This document shows positions 1 to 6,636 of a DNA stretch of 11,313 nucleotides, one piece after another. Positions within the stretch are counted from its first letter, which is position 1. Every line of letters begins with the position of its first letter. This DNA comes from DASPKO01 sp035628055 (GTDB taxonomy: Bacteria > Planctomycetota > Phycisphaerae > Phycisphaerales > UBA1924), in the NCBI GenBank assembly GCA_035628055.1, contig DASPKO010000071.1, forward strand, positions 1-11,313, given 5' to 3'. Below the pieces are notes generated by a model, which had not been told where the DNA came from, searched no databases, and saw only the letters and a program-made list of their open reading frames with translations. The translations under genes were made by a program, and so were the position numbers.

Positions 1-761
1 GCGGTGCCCAGCTCGGTCCAGAGCCGGCCCGTGAGGTCCCACCCGGCCCGCGTGCGCAGGCGCTCGACCAGCTCAGCGGTGCCGGGCACGCGCCGGAAGA
101 GCTCCTCGAGCGTGTCGGGGGTCGCGACCAGGCGGTCCAGCCGCGCCGCGTAGGCCTCGATGAGCTGCTCGCGCGTGCGGATGGTGTCGTCGCGGCGCGG
201 AGGGGGACCCAGCACGATCGTCCACTGCCGCGCCAGCTCCTGCTTGTAGAAGGCGTTGGCGTCGTCCATCACTCCCTGCACCTTGTGCAGGAAGATCCAG
301 GCGAGTTCCTTGTGCAGCAGCACATCGCCCGGGTTCGCGGGAATGCCCTGGTCGCGCAGCAGGGCGATGCCCGACTGCACCCACTGCCAGCGCTCCTGGG
401 GCGTCTGGGTCGCGACCGAGATGTTGTACGAGAGGTTCCAGGCGTGAAAGGCCCAGACCCGGGGGAAGCGCGGCTGGAGCTTGGTGATGGTGGTCGCCAG
501 GTCGACCGCCTCGTGGTACTTCCCCTCCTCCTTGAGGTTGTTGGCGCGGATCCAGAGGTAGTTCACGAAGAGCCCGCGGAAGGCCCCCATGGCCACCCCG
601 ACCGCCACCATCGGCGGCGTCCCCTCCTCGAGCGTGTCCGTGTAGCTCAGCTTGGCTCGGCCGGCCGAGGCCGAGACGCGGGTCGTCAGCAGCACCGAGC
701 CCGAGAGGAAGGCGAGCATGCCCGCCACGGCCACGGCCTGGACCACGCTGTCGCGGCGCAT
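1..761 (-). CDS. Membrane-anchored TPR-like protein (partial, C-terminus outside window)
   Basis: An open frame runs from an ATG at 761 to the window edge without a stop; about 253 residues are visible. A GGGAG ribosome-binding site lies 7 nt upstream, and the gene starts 19 nt after the stop of the upstream permease. Residues 6-26 are hydrophobic after a positive 'MRRD' start, so an N-terminal anchor or signal is likely. Residues about 66-115 form a helical, TPR-like hairpin with the pieces YLWIRANNLKEEGKYHEA and LQPRFPRVWAFHAWN. Further on come a W-rich stretch and 'KELAWIFLHK'. This pattern resembles a conserved planctomycete protein that I recall next to ABC-2 transporters; its function is not established. 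As last visible gene of the operon it may be an accessory of the transporter or SPFH assembly. The gene call is firm; the role is unknown. Confidence 0.85.
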   Translation of the reverse strand, partial: MRRDSVVQAVAVAGMLAFLSGSVLLTTRVSASAGRAKLSYTDTLEEGTPPMVAVGVAMGAFRGLFVNYLWIRANNLKEEGKYHEAVDLATTITKLQPRFPRVWAFHAWNLSYNISVATQTPQERWQWVQSGIALLRDQGIPANPGDVLLHKELAWIFLHKVQGVMDDANAFYKQELARQWTIVLGPPPRRDDTIRTREQLIEAYAARLDRLVATPDTLEELFRRVPGTAELVERLRTRAGWDLTGRLWTELGT

Positions 762-780
762 CGGAGGTCTCCCGCTGTGC

Positions 781-2757
781 TTACTGACCGGAGTAGATCG
801 CCAGTTCGCGCCGGCGGAAGATGAGCACCCCCGCGCCGAGCAGGAGCAGGGTGAGACCCCCCAGGGTCCCCACCGCGTACCCGACCGTCTCCCAGCCGAG
901 CAGGCGCCCCTCGACCAGGTCGCGGCTCGGGCGCAGGTCGGCGTAGAAGCGCAGGCCCCCCGACACGGGCACGGCGACCGCCCGCACCAGCACACGCCAC
1001 CAGATCACCTCCCCGCTGGTCTCGGTCGAGGCGTAGAACTCCAGCGAGTTCCAGAGAAAGCGGGCCGACTCGGCCATCAGGAAGATGCCGAAGGCGACCA
1101 GGCTGGCGACCGGGAAGGAGAGGAAGGTGGCGGCGACGACCCCCAGCATGGCCAGCACCGACAGCTTGAGCCAGAGCACCAGCATGACGCGCACGAAGTT
1201 CGCGCGGTAGGAGCCAGCCGCGAAGTAGATCTCCAGCCCGTCCGGGGGGAAGTTGATCGTGTAGGGGTTCGGGGTGTCCGCGTGCACGTCGCCATTGATG
1301 ACCGTGAGGGTGACGCGGCCGTGCTCGTCGACGGCCCCGGCGGACAGGGGGATGGTCATGGCGTGCCCGAGGGCGACCTCGCGCACCACGGCGCCGCCGT
1401 TGGGAATGTAGAACGTGACGCGCGGGAAGAGCTGGGGGTCGTTGCCCGAGGAGTTGATCTTGTAGCGCAGGGTCATGGGGAGCGCCGCCCGGGCCGCCGG
1501 CTCGAGCCCCTCGAAGACGAACGTCTCGGACCGCCCCCCCTCGATCGTCAGGTGCTGTTGCAGGCGCTCGGTGTCGATCTCGTCGCGCAGCCTGGCCCGC
1601 AGGTCCGGGGTGTCCCGCAGGTCCGGCTCGGTCTGGCGGCTGCGCGCGATCCGTTCCTCGACGAGCTGACGCATGGCCTCCTGGTCGACCCCGGGAACCG
1701 TCGGCCGCACCACTCGGCGCGCCGCGAGCACCTGGGACTCCAGGGCGAGCCGGTCCTCGCTGACCGCGAGGTTGCCCGCCGCCACGTACGGGGCGACCTC
1801 CCCGTGCGCCGGCTGGTTCCGCAGGTACTCGGTAAAGAGGAAGACGCCCGAGGCGCTCACCACCAGCAGCACCCCCGCGACGCCGACCACCCCCAGCCAC
1901 TTGCCCAACACGTACTGCCAGGGGGCGACCGGCTTGCTCATGGTCTGCCAGATCACGCGGTCGCGCTGCTCGAAGGCGACGCTGCCGACCGCCAGGAAGA
2001 GGGTCATGATGGCGACGAGCCAGAAGGTCCCGCCCGCGCCGTACTGCAGGAACGTCTGCACGCGGTAGCGCAGCGGGGTGCCCTCGTGGAGGAGCTCGGG
2101 CAGGGCCGCCATCCCGAAGATCAGCAGGATGATGAAGACCAGCGAGACCTTCATGCGCACCGCTTCCTGGACCACGTTGCGGGCGATCGCCAGCGCCGGC
2201 CAGGGGCCCGAGAGCAGCAGCCGCAGCGCCTGCAGCGCCGCGGTGAAGGAGGCGGTGAGGGCCACGACCCCGGCGAGAAACGTCCCCAGGTCGCGCAGCA
2301 GCACGCCCGGCGCGCCCTGCTGGCTGCGCGTGAGGACGATGCGGCCTCCCCAGAGGATCATCGGGACCACCGCCAGGCCGGCGATCAGCGCCAGCCCCAG
2401 GTAGGTGAGCCCGAGGCCCATCCAGACGATGATCAGGGCCAGGACCACCGCCACGCCGGTGCCGACGGCGACCGCGGTCCAATCGGCGCCGCGGCCCACG
2501 ACCGAGTTGAGTCCCCGGAGCACCCGCTCGCGGGCCTCGCGCAGGGCCTGACGCGAGGCGGCCAGGGCCGGGTCCTCACCGGGGACCGCGGCGGGCTCCT
2601 CGGGCACCGTCATGGTGAGCTGGGTCTCGCGGCCGCTGCGGCCCGCGGCGTACAGCGCCACACCGATGACCGAGCCCAGCAGGAGCGCGGCCGAGGCGAT
2701 CACCTTGAACCAGAAGGAGCGCTGGAGGCGGTCGAGCCGGCCGATCCAGGCCCACAT
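781..2757 (-). CDS. ABC-2-type transporter permease with N-terminal extension and large soluble domain
   Basis: This 658-residue integral membrane protein is the likely channel partner of the ATPase encoded just upstream. Its ATG overlaps the ATPase stop by one base (TGATG), which suggests coupled translation and fixes the start. Hydrophobic segments lie near residues 17-38, 92-137 (two), 157-175, 204-221, 243-262, 285-311, 521-545, 548-565 and 628-647. Residues about 191-311 carry the family core with 'IARN..QEAVR', 'SKPV' (274-277) and 'VLGKWLGV' (283-290). A soluble region of about 200 residues (313-520) separates the membrane halves. Its second part is rich in likely beta strands, and it is probably outside the cytoplasm. 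The first 180 or so residues, with three or four membrane segments, have no counterpart in the shorter permease at 8983-10341. The protein ends in 'IFRRREL', like that paralog. The substrate cannot be told. Confidence 0.9.
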   Translation of the reverse strand: MWAWIGRLDRLQRSFWFKVIASAALLLGSVIGVALYAAGRSGRETQLTMTVPEEPAAVPGEDPALAASRQALREARERVLRGLNSVVGRGADWTAVAVGTGVAVVLALIIVWMGLGLTYLGLALIAGLAVVPMILWGGRIVLTRSQQGAPGVLLRDLGTFLAGVVALTASFTAALQALRLLLSGPWPALAIARNVVQEAVRMKVSLVFIILLIFGMAALPELLHEGTPLRYRVQTFLQYGAGGTFWLVAIMTLFLAVGSVAFEQRDRVIWQTMSKPVAPWQYVLGKWLGVVGVAGVLLVVSASGVFLFTEYLRNQPAHGEVAPYVAAGNLAVSEDRLALESQVLAARRVVRPTVPGVDQEAMRQLVEERIARSRQTEPDLRDTPDLRARLRDEIDTERLQQHLTIEGGRSETFVFEGLEPAARAALPMTLRYKINSSGNDPQLFPRVTFYIPNGGAVVREVALGHAMTIPLSAGAVDEHGRVTLTVINGDVHADTPNPYTINFPPDGLEIYFAAGSYRANFVRVMLVLWLKLSVLAMLGVVAATFLSFPVASLVAFGIFLMAESARFLWNSLEFYASTETSGEVIWWRVLVRAVAVPVSGGLRFYADLRPSRDLVEGRLLGWETVGYAVGTLGGLTLLLLGAGVLIFRRRELAIYSGQ

Positions 2758-3977
2758 CAGCGGGCCCCTCCGTGGGGAGCCGGTCCCGTGCCGGACGCGG
2801 GGGCGTCCTCGGGGTGATCCAGGAGCGCGCCGATCACGCCGAGGTCCGCCTCGGGGCCGGGCTCGGGGCCGCGGGCCCGTGTCAACGGCGCGGGGGTCGC
2901 GCGCACGTCCACGAGCGAGCTGATCACCGACTCGTCGGCCGGGGTCTCCGGGGGCCGCTCTGTGGGGGGGGGCGCGGCCGGGCCCGTGGGCTCGGCGACC
3001 AGGAGGTTCTCGATGACGGCGGCGCCGGTCGCCTCGACCGGCCCGGCGCGAAGGAAGGCGGCGGTCTGCCCGCCGTGCTGCGCGCCCGCCGTCGCGAGGC
3101 GCTCGGCCCGGGCCCGCTCGACGATCTCGATGAAGAGGTCCTCGAGGCGCTGCCGCGGGCGCACCACGCGCTCCAGGGCCCGCTGCCCGCCCGTGCGCTG
3201 CCGGACGAGGCGGTCGATCGCCTCGATGGTCGCCTCGTCGAGCCGGTCGAACTCGAGGACCGACTTGTCCTGGTCTTCGAGGAGCTCCCGGCAGGTGCCC
3301 TGCTCGCGGATCTTCCCGCCGTAATAGATGACCATGCGGGTCACGCAGTCCTCGACGTCGGCGAGCAGGTGGCTCGAGAGGATCACGGTCTTGCCGCGCC
3401 TGCCCAGCTCGAGGATCAGGTCCTTGATCTGGCGCGTGCCGATCGGGTCCAGCCCGGTGGTGGGCTCGTCGAGGATCAGCAACTCGGGGTCGTTGATCAG
3501 GGCCTGGGCGATGCCGATCCGACGCTGCATCCCCTTGGAGTACTCGCGGACCGGGCGGAACTGGACGGCGGTGAGGCCGACCATGTCGAGCAGCTCGTCG
3601 ATGCGCCGCTCGCGGGTCCGGTGGTCGAGCCCGAAGAGCTTGCCGTAGTAGGCGAGCGTCTCGCGGGCGTTGAGGAAGGGATAGAGGTAAGACTCTTCGG
3701 GCAGGTACCCGATGCGGCCCTTGATGCCGACGTCGGTGGGCGGGCGGCCGAAGACCACCACCTGCCCGCGCGTGGGCCGGAGCAGGCCGAGGATGATCTT
3801 GATGGTCGTGCTCTTGCCCGACCCGTTCGGGCCCAGCAGCCCGAAGATCTCCCCGGGCTGGATCTCGAAGGAGACGTCCTCGACCGCGCGGACCTTGGCG
3901 CGCAGCCAGAAGTCCTTGAAGACCTTGGTGAGGCTCCGGCAGACGACGACCGGGCGTTGGGTGGGGCGTTCGGCCAT
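2757..3977 (-). CDS. ABC transporter ATP-binding protein (ABC-2 exporter type) with proline-rich tail
   Basis: This is a cytoplasmic ATPase of 406 residues that should power the adjacent permease. It shows Walker A GPNGSGKST (49-57), the signature YSKGMQ (146-151), Walker B LLILDE (166-171) followed by PTTGLDP, and the switch histidine H203 in SSHLL. The usual Q-loop glutamine is replaced around 'YLPEE' (91-95), as is common in DrrA/CcmA-like exporters. The nucleotide-binding domain ends near residue 230, and a helical segment ending in 'RLEDLFIEIVERA' (277-289) is typical of the class. Beyond it is an atypical tail of about 115 residues rich in Pro, Ala, Glu and Gly, with three spaced motif copies listed separately. 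The ATG at 3977 has no clear Shine-Dalgarno sequence; the gene lies 52 nt after the HflK-like gene, so it may be read by coupling. Confidence 0.95.
   Translation of the reverse strand: MAERPTQRPVVVCRSLTKVFKDFWLRAKVRAVEDVSFEIQPGEIFGLLGPNGSGKSTTIKIILGLLRPTRGQVVVFGRPPTDVGIKGRIGYLPEESYLYPFLNARETLAYYGKLFGLDHRTRERRIDELLDMVGLTAVQFRPVREYSKGMQRRIGIAQALINDPELLILDEPTTGLDPIGTRQIKDLILELGRRGKTVILSSHLLADVEDCVTRMVIYYGGKIREQGTCRELLEDQDKSVLEFDRLDEATIEAIDRLVRQRTGGQRALERVVRPRQRLEDLFIEIVERARAERLATAGAQHGGQTAAFLRAGPVEATGAAVIENLLVAEPTGPAAPPPTERPPETPADESVISSLVDVRATPAPLTRARGPEPGPEADLGVIGALLDHPEDAPASGTGPAPHGGAR
2817..3020 (-). repeat. Three degenerate VI..L(L/V) motifs at 30-residue period in the ATPase tail
   Basis: In the low-complexity C-terminal tail of the ATPase the short motifs AVIENLLV (320-327), SVISSLVD (350-357) and GVIGALLD (380-387) appear. 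Their Val-Ile pairs start at residues 321, 351 and 381, exactly 30 residues (90 bases) apart. The linkers between them are Pro-, Glu- and Ala-rich and not alike. The motifs are the main hydrophobic clusters in an otherwise disordered-looking segment, which fits short docking motifs. No function is known to me. Confidence 0.6.
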
Positions 3978-4029
3978 GGGGGTGCCTGGATCGCGAAGAA
4001 CGGGTGTGGCGCCTCTCGGTCGCCCCGGT

Positions 4030-5478
4030 CTACTCGGTCGCCTTCTGGAAGTTGCGGCTGTCCACCTTGGTCTCGAAGCGGCGCTGGCTGATGTCGCGCT
4101 GCCGCTGGGCCCGGATCTCGTCCATCTCGGCGCGCCGGCGGCGGACGAGCTGGTCGCGGCTGACGTCCGGGTCCTTGTTGATCATCAGCACGAGCTTCTC
4201 GAGCCCGGGCATGAGCTGGAGGACCTGCACGCTGTCGCGGCCCAGGAACCGGCTCATCGCGTCCGTCCACTCCCGGTTGATCACCACGGAGGGGTTCTGC
4301 TGGTAGCTCTCGCGCAGCGCCTGGTACAGGGCCAGCTCCGAGCGCGCCTGGCCCACGCGGTTGTCCCGGTCCTTGCGGGCCTCGCTCAGCACCGCCGTCA
4401 CCTCGCCGAAGACCGGGGGGGCCGCGCGCCCGTCCGGGCCCGGCTCGGCCTCGCCCAGGAGCAGGCGGTCGATGCGCTGCTGGGCGGCCTCGGCCTCCTC
4501 CACCTCGCCCAGGTCCAGGCGACGCTCGTACTCATCGATCTGGGCCAGCACCAGCTCGGCGGCCTGCCCCGCCGCGGCGGTCAGCCGGGTGCCGCGCTCG
4601 TCCAGGGCCGCCTCGATGGCCTTCTCGGCGTTCTGCTCGGCGGTCATGACCTGGTTGAAGGTCGGGGCGACGTGGCGCGGGGCCATCGCCTCGGTCATCA
4701 CCAGGCGGTCGATCTCGATCCCGCTGCGCATCTGGTCGAGCGTCTGCTGGGCCAGCTCCTTGGCCCGGTCGGCCACCGGGCGGTAGGTCTGGTTCCCCGG
4801 GTCGGGCTGCCCGGTGAGGAACTCGTTGGCGCTCACCACCGCCGCGGCGTGCACGATGCCGCGCCGGACCGCCCCCAGCACGATGGACCGCTCGTGCTCG
4901 CGGTCGAGGCTCTCGAGGACCCGGGCCGGGTCGGTGCGCCGGTAGCTGACCGCCCAGCGGGCGTGCACGATCATCCCGTCGCCCGTCACCAGCGACCCGT
5001 CGGTCTCCGGGTCCAGCGAGTCGCGCCCGCCGCCGGCGAGCTGCTCGGTGGTCAGCCGCTCCTCCTCGGCGGTGAGCGAGGGCCAGAACTCGCGCGCCAG
5101 CGTCTGCTGGGGGGCGGCGGTCTCGACGCGGACCAGCTCGCCGATGGGATACGGAAGGCTGAACTGGAACCCGGGCCCCAGGTCGCTCTGGACCACGCGC
5201 CCGAAGCGCACGCGCACGGCCCGCTCCCCGAGCTGGACCGACTCGAGCCCGCTGAGCAAGAAGACCGCCAGCAGGACCACCATCGCGAGTTGCAGGATGC
5301 GGTACGTGACGCGCAGGGCCTCGGCGAGCGACTGCGCCGCCGGGTCCATCATGGCGCCCAGGTCGGCCCGGTCGTCCCCGGCCCCGGTGCGCAGGCGCAC
5401 CGAGGCGGCCCGGGCGCCCGGCACGGGCGCGTCCCCGGGCATGGTCAGGCCCTCGATGGGCTCGCGCGGATCGCTCAT
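4030..5478 (-). CDS. SPFH/band 7 domain protein, HflK-like
   Basis: This 482-residue membrane protein has a cytoplasmic-type N-terminus of about 58 residues, one membrane segment (59-78), and an SPFH domain from about 79 to 272 that opens with 'GERAVRVRFGRV' and 'LGPGFQFSLPYPI'. This layout and the place next to the HflC-like gene match HflK, which in other bacteria forms a hetero-oligomeric cage with HflC around the protease FtsH. The C-terminal part departs from E. coli HflK: the usual coiled coil is replaced by helices with AAG (302-304), EYER (316-319) and a linker, then 'RESYQQNPSVV'. The polytopic SPFH protein of this operon shares that arrangement. The ATG at 5478 overlaps the upstream stop in ATGA, and GGAGG lies 7 nt before it. 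HflK-like is therefore the best class, with a divergent partner-binding end. Confidence 0.88.
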   Translation of the reverse strand: MSDPREPIEGLTMPGDAPVPGARAASVRLRTGAGDDRADLGAMMDPAAQSLAEALRVTYRILQLAMVVLLAVFLLSGLESVQLGERAVRVRFGRVVQSDLGPGFQFSLPYPIGELVRVETAAPQQTLAREFWPSLTAEEERLTTEQLAGGGRDSLDPETDGSLVTGDGMIVHARWAVSYRRTDPARVLESLDREHERSIVLGAVRRGIVHAAAVVSANEFLTGQPDPGNQTYRPVADRAKELAQQTLDQMRSGIEIDRLVMTEAMAPRHVAPTFNQVMTAEQNAEKAIEAALDERGTRLTAAAGQAAELVLAQIDEYERRLDLGEVEEAEAAQQRIDRLLLGEAEPGPDGRAAPPVFGEVTAVLSEARKDRDNRVGQARSELALYQALRESYQQNPSVVINREWTDAMSRFLGRDSVQVLQLMPGLEKLVLMINKDPDVSRDQLVRRRRAEMDEIRAQRQRDISQRRFETKVDSRNFQKATE

Positions 5479-6569
5479 CGCCGCGCCTCCGCCTGGTCAC
5501 GGGTTTCCCGCGCGGGCGCCACCGATGCCGGCGCCGCGGCCTCGCCGCGAACGCCGCTCGGCGCTGCCCCGGCGGGCGCCGCGGCCGGCGCCGCGGGCTC
5601 GCCCGCGCTCGCGTCCGGTCGGGCCAGCTCCATGCCCCCGGCCTTGCCGGTGAGCATCCGCGCCACGAAGTCGCCCCGGAAGACGTCCATCCCCGGCATG
5701 CTGGTCCCGAGCACCAGCGTGGCCTGCTTGCCGTAGCTGGTGCGCAGGAAATCCATCTGCTTCAGGAAGACCGCGAGCTGGGGCTCCTCGCGCATCTGCG
5801 CCGTGTACTGGGCCGCCTCGGCCACGCCGCGCGAGCGGATCTGGCCCGCCAGCCGGTCGGCAAAGGCGAGAATCCGCTGGGCGTCGGCCTCGGCGCTCTT
5901 GCGAATGGTCTCGGCCTGGCTGGCCCCCGCGGCCACCGACTCGTTCGCGATCGTCTGCCGGCTGGTCTTCATGCGCTCGAAGACCGCCTTGGAGGTCTCC
6001 TGCGGGAACCGGAGCGAGCTGACCGCCACCGTGACCGGCTCGATCCCGTAGTCGGCCAGGGTCCGGGCCGTGGCGCTCTCGCGCTCCCCGCGGACCGCGG
6101 CGAGCATGTCCTGCTCGAGACGGGCGAGCTGGCTCGCCTCGGTGTCGACCAGCTCGTCGAGGCGGTACTTGCCGAACGCGCTCATCGCCGAGCTCATGTA
6201 CTCGCGGAGCGTCTTCTCCGCCTCCTTGTAGTGGTCGGCCTCGCGGTCCCCCGAGTTGCTGAAGCGCTGGAAGAAGGCCAGCGGGTTGCTGACGCGCCAG
6301 GTCATGTACGTCGTGACCACCACCTGGCGCTGGTCCGCGGTCTGCTGGGTCGCGGCCCGGTTCTCCAGGAACTTCACCCGTCGGTCGTACGTGGTGACCC
6401 GCTGGACATAAGGGACCTTGAAGTAGAGCCCGGCCTCGGTCTTCACGTCCTCCTCGTCGGCGCGCCCGAAGGTCGTCACGACCGCCGTCTCGGTGAAGCG
6501 CACCGTGTACGTGGTCATGAAACCGAGCACGACCAGCACCACCAGCACGATGATCAGCACGCGTTGCAC
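5475..6569 (-). CDS. hflC: HflC-like SPFH protein (protease modulator)
   Basis: This 364-residue protein has an N-terminal membrane anchor (residues 3-21) followed by an SPFH domain starting with 'VRFTETAVVTTFGRA' and 'EAGLYFKVPYVQRV'. The helical region contains 'FERMKTSRQTIANESVAAG', then 'AETIRKSAEADAQRIL', then 'IRSRGVAEAAQYTAQM', which is close to HflC. In known systems HflC pairs with HflK to control FtsH access to membrane proteins. The start is a GTG at 6569, chosen because an AGGAGA site lies 8 nt upstream and the membrane anchor begins at once. The last 50 or so residues (from about 315) are an Ala/Pro/Gly-rich tail without clear homology, encoded by GC-rich low-complexity DNA. The stop overlaps the start of the HflK-like gene by 4 nt. 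Confidence 0.9.
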   Translation of the reverse strand: MQRVLIIVLVVLVVLGFMTTYTVRFTETAVVTTFGRADEEDVKTEAGLYFKVPYVQRVTTYDRRVKFLENRAATQQTADQRQVVVTTYMTWRVSNPLAFFQRFSNSGDREADHYKEAEKTLREYMSSAMSAFGKYRLDELVDTEASQLARLEQDMLAAVRGERESATARTLADYGIEPVTVAVSSLRFPQETSKAVFERMKTSRQTIANESVAAGASQAETIRKSAEADAQRILAFADRLAGQIRSRGVAEAAQYTAQMREEPQLAVFLKQMDFLRTSYGKQATLVLGTSMPGMDVFRGDFVARMLTGKAGGMELARPDASAGEPAAPAAAPAGAAPSGVRGEAAAPASVAPARETRDQAEARR

Positions 6570-6577
6570 GCTTGGGT

Positions 6578-6583
6578 TCTCCT
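6578..6583 (-). promoter_or_regulatory. Ribosome-binding site for the GTG-started hflC-like gene
   Basis: The minus strand reads AGGAGA here, 8 nt before the GTG at 6567-6569. It is among the best Shine-Dalgarno matches in the operon and decides the non-ATG start. Confidence 0.7.
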
Positions 6584-6594
6584 GCGGGCCGGGG

Positions 6595-6616
6595 GCCGGG
6601 CCACGTCGGGCCCGGC
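6595..6616 (-). other. Perfect 8-bp GC hairpin between the polytopic SPFH gene and hflC-like gene
   Basis: GCCGGGCC at 6595-6602 and GGCCCGGC at 6609-6616 are exact reverse complements separated by a 6-nt loop. The hairpin lies in the 67-nt gap between the two genes, 25 nt before the GTG start. No T-run follows in the direction of transcription, so it is not a standard intrinsic terminator. It could protect or process the mRNA, or be chance in GC-rich DNA. Confidence 0.45.
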
Positions 6617-6636
6617 GCGCCCGGTCGCCTGTCGGT

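Noticed and set aside
652..2817. Long plus-strand open frame (over 700 codons) opposite the permease
   Set aside because: It is antisense to a clear ABC-2 permease, has low-complexity Arg/Gly/His/Asp-rich translation and no recognisable domain; long antisense frames are expected in DNA this GC-rich.
5520..5640. GC-rich repetitive DNA in the tail of the hflC-like gene as a tandem repeat
   Set aside because: It encodes an Ala/Pro-rich tail with no regular repeat unit; explained by low-complexity coding.
4030..6569. Assigning the pair simply as the FtsH regulator HflK/HflC
   Set aside because: The HflC-like protein fits, but the HflK-like C-terminus is divergent, a third SPFH protein is present and no FtsH gene is seen, so the FtsH link is left open.
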